Of a stretch of DNA of 64,000 bases, positions 42,858-51,560 are shown in pieces; the stretch's first letter is position 1; each line of letters starts with the position of its first letter. A program made the translations under genes and the position numbers. The notes beneath the pieces are model-generated. The model was not told the origin of the DNA and did not search any database. It worked only from the letters and a program-made list of their open reading frames with translations. Origin of the DNA: Clostridioides difficile_A (GTDB lineage: Bacteria > Bacillota > Clostridia > Peptostreptococcales > Peptostreptococcaceae); assembly GCA_945909635.1 (NCBI GenBank), contig OX246690.1, forward strand, positions 930,001-994,000, in the 5' to 3' direction.

Positions 42858-44189
42858 TTAAAGATAAGTATAAGTATCTTTTTTCTTAAATATATAAAAT
42901 ACTGCCACAATGAATCCAAGAACTTCTGCTACAGGAACTGCCATCCAAACACCAAATTCTCCAAATATATTAGGAAGAATAAGAATAGCACCTACAATAA
43001 AAATGAAAGTTCTTGAAAATGATATAATGGCTGAGGTCTTTCCGTCTGAAAATGCGGTAAACATTGCAGAAGTAAAAACTCCTAATCCCATAACAATAAA
43101 AGATAGAGAGTAAATAGAAAATCCATGAAGTGTAATATCATAAACACTACTATTTACTGGAGTGAAAATTGTGATTGCTTCTGTTACTGTCAAATGAATC
43201 AAAAAGTTTGCTAATACTGTACCTATAAGCAAAAAAATAATACTGTTTTTAAATATACTCTGTAACTGCTCTTTGTCATCATTTCCATATTTGAAACTTA
43301 TGACAGGTGCAATTCCATTAGAATATCCAAAATAAAGAGCAGTGAATATATATTGAAAATAAAGTATGATTGTAATGGAAGCTACACCATCTTCTCCATA
43401 AAATTTTAATAGAACATAATTAAACAAAAAAGTTGTTACAGCATTTGCTAAATTAGTTACCATCTCAGATGAACCGTTTGTACAAGCTTTTATAAGTACT
43501 TGCCAATCTACTTTAGGTTTTATAAAGCATAATGAATTTTTCTTAGATGTAAAGAAAAATAACAAGCCCACGATTGCAGGAATACAATAACTTATTCCTG
43601 TAGCAATTGCTGCACCATTTACACCTAGATTCAAGGGTGCCATAAAAATATAATCTAAGACAATATTTGTAATACCAGCTAATAAAGTAACAGCTAATCC
43701 TAATGTTGGTTTTCCTACTGTAACAAAGAATGTTTGAAAAGCCGTTTGAAGAAAGAAAGCAGGAGCAAATGAAAATATAATTTTTGCATAACAGATAGTT
43801 AAGGGAGACTGAATGGGACTTACACCTAAAAGTAAAATAATTTCATTAATGAAAACATTCCCTAGAATCGCAATCAAAATTCCTATTAAAACCTCTATAG
43901 CGATTAAAAAACTAAGATTTTCCTGTGCCTCTTTTTGTTTACCTTCACCTAATTTTCTTGCAATTATTGCACTACCACCAGTTGCAATCATAATTGCGAT
44001 TGCCATTTCAAAGCATATTGCAGGATAAAACATATTAACAGCAGATAAAGCAGTCGTGCCAATTAATCGTGATACAAACATTCCATCAACAATAATATAC
44101 ATAGATAAACTAATCATCATCACAATGTTAGGTATTGCAAATTGTAATAATGAACAAAAGGAAAACTTTTTAGCCAAAACATTATCCAT
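42858..44189 (-). CDS. MATE-family efflux transporter (MarR-linked)
   Basis: 443 residues from ATG 44189, eight bases after AAGGAGG; a frame nine codons longer lacks that spacing. About twelve membrane segments in two MatE repeats (LLQFAIPNIVMMISLSMYIIVDGMFVSRLIGTTALSAVN). Its start overlaps the marR stop by eight bases, so the two are translated together from the marR promoter. Substrate unknown; the MarR repressor suggests induction by a small aromatic or lipophilic compound. Confidence 0.88.
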   Translation of the reverse strand: MDNVLAKKFSFCSLLQFAIPNIVMMISLSMYIIVDGMFVSRLIGTTALSAVNMFYPAICFEMAIAIMIATGGSAIIARKLGEGKQKEAQENLSFLIAIEVLIGILIAILGNVFINEIILLLGVSPIQSPLTICYAKIIFSFAPAFFLQTAFQTFFVTVGKPTLGLAVTLLAGITNIVLDYIFMAPLNLGVNGAAIATGISYCIPAIVGLLFFFTSKKNSLCFIKPKVDWQVLIKACTNGSSEMVTNLANAVTTFLFNYVLLKFYGEDGVASITIILYFQYIFTALYFGYSNGIAPVISFKYGNDDKEQLQSIFKNSIIFLLIGTVLANFLIHLTVTEAITIFTPVNSSVYDITLHGFSIYSLSFIVMGLGVFTSAMFTAFSDGKTSAIISFSRTFIFIVGAILILPNIFGEFGVWMAVPVAEVLGFIVAVFYIFKKKDTYTYL

Positions 44190-44616
44190 TATTGATTTCC
44201 TCCTTGAGTAATTCATAATATTTTGTGTTACTTACAATTAGCTGATTTATCAATTCTTCACCTAATTCTTCCATTACATTTTCTTCCATTTGAAGTAATG
44301 GCTTTAATATTTCGCAAGCGAAATCACTTCCTTTAGGTGTAAATGTAATCAATCGTTCCCTTTTATTTTCTTCATTTGGGGTAATTAAAATATAACCTTT
44401 TTTTTCAAAATCAAATAAAATTCCATGAACTGTTTGTTTAGGTAAAGCCCACCAATCACATATTTGTTTTTGAGTGCATGTCTTAAAATCATACAAGGTA
44501 TATAGAACAAGCAAAGAATTGTAATTCAATTTATTCTTTTTCGCCCATATCCTATATAAATCCAATGTACTGCTTAAAGCAGAGTTTACAAGTCTAATTT
44601 GTTTTCTAATATCCAT
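44182..44616 (-). CDS. MarR-family repressor
   Basis: 144 residues. Winged helix around residues 35-95: YNSLLVLYTLYDFKTCTQKQICDWWALPKQTVHGILFDFEKKGYI with the wing at NEENKRERLITFTPKG. ATG preceded by TAGGAGGATATT. It heads a two-gene operon with a MATE exporter. Two palindromic 16-bp boxes cover its promoter, which suggests it represses itself and the pump. Confidence 0.88.
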   Translation of the reverse strand: MDIRKQIRLVNSALSSTLDLYRIWAKKNKLNYNSLLVLYTLYDFKTCTQKQICDWWALPKQTVHGILFDFEKKGYILITPNEENKRERLITFTPKGSDFACEILKPLLQMEENVMEELGEELINQLIVSNTKYYELLKEEINNG

Positions 44617-44627
44617 AATATCCTCCT

Positions 44628-44676
44628 AATAGTACTAATCGGTACTTTATGTAGTATAGTACTGATTAGTACTATT
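44628..44676 (-). promoter_or_regulatory. Twin MarR operators
   Basis: AGTACTAATCGGTACT (44631-44646) and AGTACTGATTAGTACT (44658-44673) are two near-identical palindromic boxes in opposite orientation. The flanks extend the symmetry: AATAGTACTAATC (44628-44640) is the exact reverse complement of GATTAGTACTATT (44664-44676). One box fills the promoter spacer, the other the transcript start and ribosome-site zone. Confidence 0.8.
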
Positions 44677-44681
44677 GTCAA
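44653..44681 (-). promoter_or_regulatory. Sigma-A-type promoter of marR-MATE
   Basis: Minus strand TTGACA (44681-44676), 17-base spacer, TATACT (44658-44653). One operator box lies inside the spacer. Confidence 0.85.
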
Positions 44682-45273
44682 TAAGAAATAAAAAGAAACA
44701 AAAAATATCTTCCTTAACTATTTGCCATTCTAAATAAGGTTGTTTTGTTATATCAAGACACTTTTATTCTTTGTAAATCTTTATTTTGTATCTGGTTTTA
44801 TTTATAAAAATAGAATTTATTTCATCAAATAAAAAAAATTTAATAAATTTTAACAGAAAATAAAAATACAAAAATAGTAAATTTATTTAGTCTAACTAAA
44901 CCAGAAATTTTGACATGTGAAATCAGAATAATATAAAAGTTTAGTAATAAAATACTTATAACTTAAAAATATTAAACTCAAAAGCTTTGTAAATCTCAAA
45001 AAAATAGAAATGATAAAAAAATAAAAAATGAAAAAGTTTATAAATACTAATTTTAAAAAAAATTAATATAAACAACAAAAAATAAAAAAGTTTATAAATA
45101 TTGACATGACTAATGTGTGAGTTTTTGGATAGAACCAAAAAAACACTTGTAAAAATAGCGGGATGTTAATATAATAAATATCATGAGTTTAATAAAAGTA
45201 AAAATAAAAAATAGAAATAATAAATAAGAATACAATAATTATTTGAATATAGAGAGGGGATGAATTCAAAATC
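44682..45273. other. 590-base AT-rich region before the spe operon
   Basis: Almost pure A+T with no credible frame; small frames there are low-complexity. A 16-base direct repeat AAAAAGTTTATAAATA occurs at 45031-45046 and 45085-45100, the second directly before TTGACA (45101-45106). A matching -10 is not clear, so I do not call a promoter. It is presumably the long leader of speA. Confidence 0.35.
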
Positions 45274-46749
45274 ATGGATAGTGAGTTCGCAAATGCAGTT
45301 GAATTAAGTTATGAATGTGCTCCATTATTAGAGTCTTTAAAGGAATACTCAGAAAAAGATATAGCTTGCTTTGATGTGCCTGGACATGTAAAAAATAGAG
45401 GTGTAGATATATTAAATAAATATCTAGGTGAAAATCTCATGAAAATGGATATAAATTCATCACCAACTATGGACAATGTATCTGCTCCAAATGGGGTTAT
45501 AAAAAATGCACAAGATTTGTTAGCGCAAGCATATATGGCTGATGAAGCATTCTTTATAACTAATGGTACAACTCAGGCAATACATGCAATGATTTTGAGT
45601 GTGATAAAACCAGGTGAAAAAGTATTACTTCCAAGGAATATACATAAATCAGTGATAAATGCATTAATACTCTGTGGAGGAATACCAATATTTATACAGC
45701 CAGAATTTGATGAGAAATTAGGCATAAGTTTAAATATTACTCTTAAAAAAATTAAAGTGGAGATAGAAAGAAATCGTAATATAAAAGCATTATTTTTCCT
45801 TAATCCAACTTATTATGGAGTTTGTGCTGATATTGAAAATATCATAGAGCTATGTCATAAAAATAATATTTTGGTGCTAGTGGATGAAGCTCATGGAGCT
45901 CATTTTCCATTTCATTTAGATTTGCCTCCTTCTGCAATAGGACTAGGAGCTGATATGGTAGCTGTAAGCATACATAAAACTGGAGGTGCATTGACACAGT
46001 CTTCGGCACTTTTGCTTAATAGAGGCAATGTAAAATTTGAAAAAGTTCTTCAATCAATAAATATGTTACAGTCAACATCAGCATCTTATTTGCTTATGGC
46101 AAGTATAGATGGTGCTAGAGCAAACCTAGTTGAAAATGGAGAAAAACAATTATCAAAAGCACTAAATTTATCCAGGTATGCAAAATCAAGATTAAACAAA
46201 ATTGATGGAATAAAAGTTTTATCTACTGAAATATTAAAACAAAAAGGTGTCAAATTTATAGATGAAACAAAACTATGTATAAACGTGAAAGAATTAAATT
46301 TAACTGGATTTGAAGTCTATGACTTATTATATAAAAATTTTTCGATTCAAGTAGAATTAGGAGATTCGTACAATATTCTTGCACTTGTATCTATTGGAAC
46401 GAATAAGTCTGATATTGATAGATTAGTAAAAGCACTCTCTATAATTGCAAAGGTCTATAGAAAAGAATCTGTATTAAATGAGTTTAATATGGTTCAAATA
46501 AATCCTACTATTAAACTTAATCCTAGAGAAGCTTTTTATGCACCGAAAGAAAGTGTAGAACTTGATTTGTGTATAGATAGAGTTTGTGGAGAATCAATAA
46601 TGGCATATCCACCAGGGATACCAATTGTTGCTCCAGGAGAATTGATAACAAAAGAAATTATGGAATATATTATTTTCTTAAAAAATAGCAATGTATATCT
46701 AACTGATGTGCAAGATAAAAACTTAGATAGAATACTTGTAATAAAATAA
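45274..46749 (+). CDS. speA: Arginine decarboxylase (Bacillus SpeA-type, fold III, PLP)
   Basis: 491 residues, the size of the Gram-positive SpeA/CadA-like Orn/Lys/Arg decarboxylases. Motifs: FDVPGHVKNRG, FFITNGTTQAIHAMI, VDEAHGAHFPFH and PLP lysine K235 in VSIHKTGGALTQS. The C-terminal domain ends with AYPPGIPIVAPGE. The order speA-speD-speE-speB makes arginine to agmatine the most sensible reaction, though lysine or ornithine activity cannot be excluded from sequence. The ATG has GAGAGGGG about 13 bases upstream. Confidence 0.88.
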   Translation: MDSEFANAVELSYECAPLLESLKEYSEKDIACFDVPGHVKNRGVDILNKYLGENLMKMDINSSPTMDNVSAPNGVIKNAQDLLAQAYMADEAFFITNGTTQAIHAMILSVIKPGEKVLLPRNIHKSVINALILCGGIPIFIQPEFDEKLGISLNITLKKIKVEIERNRNIKALFFLNPTYYGVCADIENIIELCHKNNILVLVDEAHGAHFPFHLDLPPSAIGLGADMVAVSIHKTGGALTQSSALLLNRGNVKFEKVLQSINMLQSTSASYLLMASIDGARANLVENGEKQLSKALNLSRYAKSRLNKIDGIKVLSTEILKQKGVKFIDETKLCINVKELNLTGFEVYDLLYKNFSIQVELGDSYNILALVSIGTNKSDIDRLVKALSIIAKVYRKESVLNEFNMVQINPTIKLNPREAFYAPKESVELDLCIDRVCGESIMAYPPGIPIVAPGELITKEIMEYIIFLKNSNVYLTDVQDKNLDRILVIK

Positions 46750-46807
46750 ATTGCTTTATTTAGAAAAGATAAGAATAGATTAAATATGTAGAGGAGTTGG
46801 GATTGAA

Positions 46808-47221
46808 ATGAAATTTGAAACACTAGGAAGACATATACTAGTAGAATATTATAATTGTGATGAGAATGTACTTAAAGACCCACATCTTATAGAAAATTTT
46901 ATGAATGATTCAGCATTAAATGCAAAAGCTACAATCGTTGATTCTGTATTTCACCATTTTAATCCTTGGGGGGTTTCAGGTGCTGTTATAATTGCAGAAT
47001 CTCATTTAACAATACATACTTGGCCTGAGTATGGTTATGCAGCAGCAGATTTTTTTACTTGTGGTGATATAGACCCATGGAAAAGTTTTGAATTGTTAGA
47101 ACAACTTTTAAAATCAGAAAGAAGTGAGTCTACAGAAATTCCAAGAGGTCTGACTACAAAAATAAAAAAATATTCAAAAAAAGATTTAGGGAAAATTACT
47201 CATAAGCCAGAAGCAGTATAA
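46808..47221 (+). CDS. speD: S-adenosylmethionine decarboxylase proenzyme
   Basis: 137 residues, short prokaryotic (SpeH-like) class. Self-cleavage creating the pyruvoyl cofactor is expected between Glu and S65 in IIAESHLTIHTWPEYGYAAADFFTCG. It supplies decarboxylated AdoMet, the aminopropyl donor for SpeE. Starts 58 bases after speA with GAGGAG upstream. Confidence 0.94.
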   Translation: MKFETLGRHILVEYYNCDENVLKDPHLIENFMNDSALNAKATIVDSVFHHFNPWGVSGAVIIAESHLTIHTWPEYGYAAADFFTCGDIDPWKSFELLEQLLKSERSESTEIPRGLTTKIKKYSKKDLGKITHKPEAV

Positions 47222-47256
47222 ATACAAAATATATAGGAGAAAGTGAGGATTATTAT

Positions 47257-48108
47257 ATGGAGCTTTGGTATACAGAAGAATGGACAGAAAATGTAAGATT
47301 TTCTATAAAAGTAAATAAACATTTATTTGAGGGGAAGTCTCAATTTCAGAGAATAGATGTATTTGATAGTGATGAATTTGGAAAGTTTCTAACGATAGAT
47401 GGGTTAATGATGGTAACAGATAAAGATGAATTTATATACCATGAGATGATAACTCATGTTCCTATGTCTACAAATTTAAACATAAAAAAAGTATTAGTAA
47501 TAGGTGGGGGTGATGGCGGAACTGTAAGAGAATTAAGCCGTTATCCACAAATAGAAAAGATTGATATGGTTGAAATAGATAAAATGGTTGTAGATGTATC
47601 TAAAGAGTATATGGATATATGCTCATGCAAATTAGATGATGAAAGAGTTAATTTATATTTTGAAGATGGTGTTAATTTTGTTAAATGTGCTTCTGATAAA
47701 TCTTATGATTTAATAATAGTAGATTCAACTGACCCAATAGGACCAGGAGAAGGTCTTTTTTCAACTGATTTTTATAGAGATTGTCATAGAATACTGAGTG
47801 ATGATGGAATTTTGGTAAATCAAAGTGAAAGTCCTTATTTTGATTTTAATGCTAGGGAAATGAAAAGAGCTAATAAGAAGTTAAAAGAAATATTTCCAAT
47901 ATCTGAAGTCTATCAAGCACATATACCAACATACCCATCTGGTCATTGGTTGTTTGGTTTTGCTTCTAAAAAATTTAGTCCAATAGAAAATCAAGATAGG
48001 GATGGATGGGAAAAATTAAATTTAAAAACTAAATATTATAATAGTAATATACACTTAGGTTCGTTTATGTTACCTCAATATGTAAAGGAGATGTTAGATG
48101 AACAATAA
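47257..48108 (+). CDS. speE: Spermidine synthase
   Basis: 283 residues. N-terminal strand domain starting ELWYTEEWTENVRFSIKV, then the Rossmann methyltransferase-like core with VLVIGGGDGGTVRELSRY (near 84) and the catalytic DSTDPIGPGEGLFS. It moves an aminopropyl group from decarboxylated AdoMet to putrescine. It overlaps speB by 11 bases. Confidence 0.95.
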   Translation: MELWYTEEWTENVRFSIKVNKHLFEGKSQFQRIDVFDSDEFGKFLTIDGLMMVTDKDEFIYHEMITHVPMSTNLNIKKVLVIGGGDGGTVRELSRYPQIEKIDMVEIDKMVVDVSKEYMDICSCKLDDERVNLYFEDGVNFVKCASDKSYDLIIVDSTDPIGPGEGLFSTDFYRDCHRILSDDGILVNQSESPYFDFNAREMKRANKKLKEIFPISEVYQAHIPTYPSGHWLFGFASKKFSPIENQDRDGWEKLNLKTKYYNSNIHLGSFMLPQYVKEMLDEQ

Positions 48109-48976
48109 TTTCTATCACATGAATACTTTTATGAGTATGGACAAAAATTATGAAGAATCTAATCTTATAGTATTTGGTGTTGGATTCGATGGAACTACTT
48201 CAAATAGACCAGGAGCTAGATTTGCAAGTGGTTATATGAGAAAAGAATTTTATGGCCTTGAAACATATAGTCCGTTTTTAGATTTGGACTTGGAAGATTA
48301 CAATATATGTGATTATGGAGACTTAGAAATAAGTGTAGGAAGTACAGAAAAGGTATTAGAAGAAATATATATAGAAACATCTAAGATTGTTAGAGATTCA
48401 AAAGTTCCATTTATGATTGGAGGAGAGCATTTAGTTACACTACCAGCTTTTAAAGCAGTGTATGAAAAGTATAATGACATATATGTAATTCATTTTGATG
48501 CTCATGCAGATTTAAGAGAAGAGTATAATAATAGCAAAAATTCTCATGCAACAGTAATTAAAAGGGTATGGGATGTTGTAGGAGATAATAAAATATTTCA
48601 ATTTGGTATAAGGTCTGGCACAAAAGAAGAATTTAAGTTTGCGACAGAACAAAAGCATACATATATGGAAATTGGAGGAATAAACACCTTTGAAAATATA
48701 ATTAATATGTTGAATGGAAAGAATGTTTATTTAACTATAGATTTAGATATACTAGATGCATCTGTATTTCCAGGAACAGGTACACCAGAACCTGGTGGTA
48801 TAAATTATAGAGAATTTCAAGAAGTTTTTAGAATCATAAAAAACTCTAATATAAATATCGTTGGTTGTGATATTGTAGAGTTAAGTCCTGATTATGATAT
48901 TACAGGTGTATCAACAGTTATAGCCTGTAAAATATTGAGAGAGTTATGCTTAGTGATATCTGATAAAATTAAATAG
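48098..48976 (+). CDS. speB: Agmatinase
   Basis: 292 residues, ureohydrolase family. Dinuclear manganese ligands are visible: GGEHLVTLPA, HFDAHADLR and TIDLDILDASVFPGTGTPEPGG. It converts agmatine from SpeA to putrescine and urea, feeding SpeE, so the operon encodes the whole arginine-to-spermidine route. Start inside the speE end; GGAG lies upstream. Confidence 0.94.
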   Translation: MNNNFYHMNTFMSMDKNYEESNLIVFGVGFDGTTSNRPGARFASGYMRKEFYGLETYSPFLDLDLEDYNICDYGDLEISVGSTEKVLEEIYIETSKIVRDSKVPFMIGGEHLVTLPAFKAVYEKYNDIYVIHFDAHADLREEYNNSKNSHATVIKRVWDVVGDNKIFQFGIRSGTKEEFKFATEQKHTYMEIGGINTFENIINMLNGKNVYLTIDLDILDASVFPGTGTPEPGGINYREFQEVFRIIKNSNINIVGCDIVELSPDYDITGVSTVIACKILRELCLVISDKIK

Positions 48977-49007
48977 AGTAGTTTTTGATAGTAATATATT
49001 ATAATAA

Positions 49008-49066
49008 AAGAAGTTATTTTAAAAAGATGTTTTGAATTGTCTTTTTTAAAGTAACTTCTTGTTTTT
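49008..49066 (+). terminator. Intrinsic terminator of the spe operon
   Basis: AAGAAGTTA-TTTTAAAAAGA and TCTTTTTTAAAG-TAACTTCTT form a long interrupted stem, followed by GTTTTT. Confidence 0.82.
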
Positions 49067-49094
49067 GTAATGTATTATAAGTATAATAAACAAC

Positions 49095-49121
49095 AAAAAA
49101 GAGCCTACGATAGCTCCTTTT
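49095..49121 (-). terminator. Terminator of the cold-shock gene
   Basis: Minus strand GGAGC-TA-TCG-TA-GGCTC hairpin followed by TTTTTTG, about 30 bases after the stop. Confidence 0.7.
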
Positions 49122-49149
49122 CTAAAATATATATATTTAAATTAAATAA

Positions 49150-49350
49150 TTATATTCTATTTACGTTTTCAGCTTGAGGTCCTCTATTACCTTGAGTTAT
49201 ATCAAAGCTAACCTTTTCGCCTTCTTCTAAAGTTTTGTATCCATCATTTTGTATAGCTGAGAAATGTACGAAAACATCGTCTTCTCCCTCTACAGATATG
49301 AATCCAAATCCTTTTTCATTGTTAAACCATTTTACTATTCCGTTTTTCAT
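49150..49350 (-). CDS. cspA: Cold-shock protein (CspA family)
   Basis: 66 residues, one cold-shock domain. RNA-binding motifs are intact: KGFGFISVEGEDDVFVHFS (RNP1 and RNP2). It starts MKNGIVKWFNNEKGFGFI and ends GPQAENVNRI. AAGCGGAGG lies 12 bases before the ATG. It acts as an RNA chaperone. Monocistronic, with its own terminator. Confidence 0.95.
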   Translation of the reverse strand: MKNGIVKWFNNEKGFGFISVEGEDDVFVHFSAIQNDGYKTLEEGEKVSFDITQGNRGPQAENVNRI

Positions 49351-49807
49351 TATAAGAAAACCTCCGCTTTATTAAAAAATACAAACTAAAAAAATAAGTC
49401 TGTTCTATTAATATAGCATAAATTTAAAATAAAAGCAAATAAATTTTTTAAAAAAATTAATTGATTTTAGAATTTAAGAAAAACTGCTAAATCATATAAT
49501 AACAGATAGTGCAAAATCATACCAAACTATGAATGAATTTAATAGCAAAAAATGTAATAAAAAGGAATACAAATAAAAAGTAAAATTAAAAAATATAATA
49601 AAAAATATTATATATTCGATTAAAAATTCAAGATAAAAATAGTGAAATTTCAGAAATATCAATATTATTATACAATAAAATATAAAAACATTATATATAT
49701 TCGATAAAATAAAATTTAAACATATAATATTTTATGTATATATTAATAAAAGCAAATATTGTGTTATAATGGTATCGTATAAAATCATTTACGGGGGTGG
49801 TATTAAA
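49351..49807. promoter_or_regulatory. AT-rich divergent region between cspA and hydA1
   Basis: Holds the cspA 5' region and the hydA1 promoter. TATATATTCGAT-type sequence occurs twice (around 49608-49620 and 49692-49704). The hydA1 promoter has an extended -10, TGTTATAAT (49762-49770), as does hydA2. A weak Rex-like box (49732-49749) ends 15 bases before the -10 hexamer. Confidence 0.5.
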
Positions 49808-51298
49808 ATGTTTCAATTTGAAACACAAATACACAAATTAAGACATGATGTTTTAACAGCAATAGCTAGGCTTGGAAAAGAAGATAACCTTACAAGAGAA
49901 GCAATGGATAATATTCAATATGAAATAATAAAAGGTGAGAAACCTACATACAGATGTTGTGTTTATAAAGAAAGAGCCATAATATCTGAGAGAGTAAATG
50001 TAAGTATGGGGTTAGAACCAGGTCAAGATAAAATAGATTTAGATACAATGGATATAGGAGAAGATGAACAAATTATATATATTTTGGAGGCTGCATGTGA
50101 TAGTTGTCCAATAAATGAATTTACAGTAACTGATATTTGTAGAGGCTGTCTAGCACATAGATGTAAAGAAGCTTGTAAATTTGGTGCTATAACACATGTC
50201 GGAGGAATGGCTTATATAAATCACGAATTATGTAAGGCTTGTGGAATGTGTAAAAAAGCTTGTCAATATGATGCCATCTCAGAGGTTGTTAGACCATGCA
50301 AGAGTGTATGCCCAACTAATGCCTTAGGATTTGATAGAGAGAATATGAAAGCTATGATACATGAAGATAAGTGTCTAAACTGTGGAGCATGTATGTCAGC
50401 CTGCCCATTTGGAGCGATATCTGATAAGAGTTTGATTGCTCCTGTAGCTAGACAATTAGTTAAAAATGAAAAAATGTATGCAGTAGTAGCTCCAGCTATA
50501 ACAGGTCAAGTTGAAGCAAATGTTACATATGGTCAAATAAAGAATGCTATAAAATCATTAGGATTTGTAGATGTACTAGAAGCAGCTTGTGGAGCAGATG
50601 CAGTCACAGTGCATGAAAGCTTAGAGTTTGCTGAAAGAATGGAAAAAGGAGAATCTTTTATGACAAATTCTTGTTGTCCAGGATTTGTTGGTTATATAGA
50701 AAAGACATTCCCAAATCATGTAGGAAAAATATCATCTACAGTATCTCCTATGATAGCTAGTGGAAGATTTATAAAAAGTTATGAGCCAGATGCTAAGGTT
50801 GTATTCATAGGACCATGTACAGCTAAAAAGAGTGAGGCAGCTAAGAAAGAATTAAAAGGTGCAGTGGATTATGTACTGACTTTTGAAGAAATAATGGCAT
50901 TATTTGAAGCATTTGATATAGACTTAGCTAAGTGTTCAAATGAAGATATAGATGATGCATCAATATTTGGAAGAGGTTTTGGCGCTGCTGGAGGTCTTAC
51001 AAAAGCCATAGAGAATTACCTTGCTGAAAAAGGTATAGGTGTTAACTTTGAACCTGTAAAGATTTCTGGCGCAAGAGAAATCAAGAAAACTATGACTATG
51101 GCAAATTTAGGAAAATTAGAAGGTAACTTTATAGAGGGAATGATGTGTGAAGGTGGATGTATAAATGGTTCTGGTAAGTTCTTATCAGGTGCAAAAGTTA
51201 AAGCCACTTTTGATAGAAAAAATTCTCAATCAACTAAGAAGAGTGTCTTAGCAAATACTAAGATAAAAGATTTTAGTAAAATAAATTTAGAAAAATAA
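49808..51298 (+). CDS. hydA: [FeFe] hydrogenase, group-B-like, copy 1
   Basis: 496 residues from ATG 49808, preceded by GGGGGTGG. N-terminal cysteine motifs (CDSCPINEFTVTDICRGCLAHRCKEACKFGAI, CKACGMCKKACQYDAI, CKSVCP, CLNCGACMSACPFGAI) hold several [4Fe-4S] clusters. H-cluster motifs are the group-B variants: TNSCCPGF (C289, C290), GPCTAKKSE and EGMMCEGGCINGSG rather than TSCCPxW, MPCxxKxxE and EFMACPGGC. It likely evolves or senses hydrogen with ferredoxin in the cytoplasm. A terminator separates it from copy 2. Confidence 0.88.
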   Translation: MFQFETQIHKLRHDVLTAIARLGKEDNLTREAMDNIQYEIIKGEKPTYRCCVYKERAIISERVNVSMGLEPGQDKIDLDTMDIGEDEQIIYILEAACDSCPINEFTVTDICRGCLAHRCKEACKFGAITHVGGMAYINHELCKACGMCKKACQYDAISEVVRPCKSVCPTNALGFDRENMKAMIHEDKCLNCGACMSACPFGAISDKSLIAPVARQLVKNEKMYAVVAPAITGQVEANVTYGQIKNAIKSLGFVDVLEAACGADAVTVHESLEFAERMEKGESFMTNSCCPGFVGYIEKTFPNHVGKISSTVSPMIASGRFIKSYEPDAKVVFIGPCTAKKSEAAKKELKGAVDYVLTFEEIMALFEAFDIDLAKCSNEDIDDASIFGRGFGAAGGLTKAIENYLAEKGIGVNFEPVKISGAREIKKTMTMANLGKLEGNFIEGMMCEGGCINGSGKFLSGAKVKATFDRKNSQSTKKSVLANTKIKDFSKINLEK

Positions 51299-51320
51299 AA
51301 CGAGTATAAAATACATATTA

Positions 51321-51363
51321 TATAGAGTTGTTCCAAGTTGACTTTTGGGCAACTCTATTTTTA
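51321..51363 (+). terminator. Intrinsic terminator after hydrogenase copy 1
   Basis: ATAGAGTTG and CAACTCTAT pair around about 20 bases, followed by TTTTATTT. Confidence 0.82.
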
Positions 51364-51438
51364 TTTATATTTTTGTTTATTTAGTAATTTAAATTAAAAA
51401 CTATATACACTTAAAATAAAAATTACATATATAATATT

Positions 51439-51456
51439 TTGTATATAACTTAACAA
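51439..51456 (+). promoter_or_regulatory. Candidate Rex operator before hydrogenase copy 2
   Basis: TTGTATATAACTTAACAA matches the Rex consensus TTGTTAA-N4-TTAACAA with a perfect right half and two mismatches on the left. It overlaps the -35 zone of the promoter whose extended -10 is TGTTATAAT (51469-51477). Rex represses fermentation genes when NADH is low. Confidence 0.6.
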
Positions 51457-51560
51457 AGTATACGCCTGTGTTATAATGATTTATGGGAATAAATGAAAAT
51501 ACAATGTACATAATAGTAGAAATATAGCAAAAAAGATGTGATTTATGGGGAGGATTACTT

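Noticed and set aside
45101..45130. Promoter for speA at TTGACA 45101
   Set aside because: No acceptable -10 at 16-18 bases, so only the -35-like match is noted.
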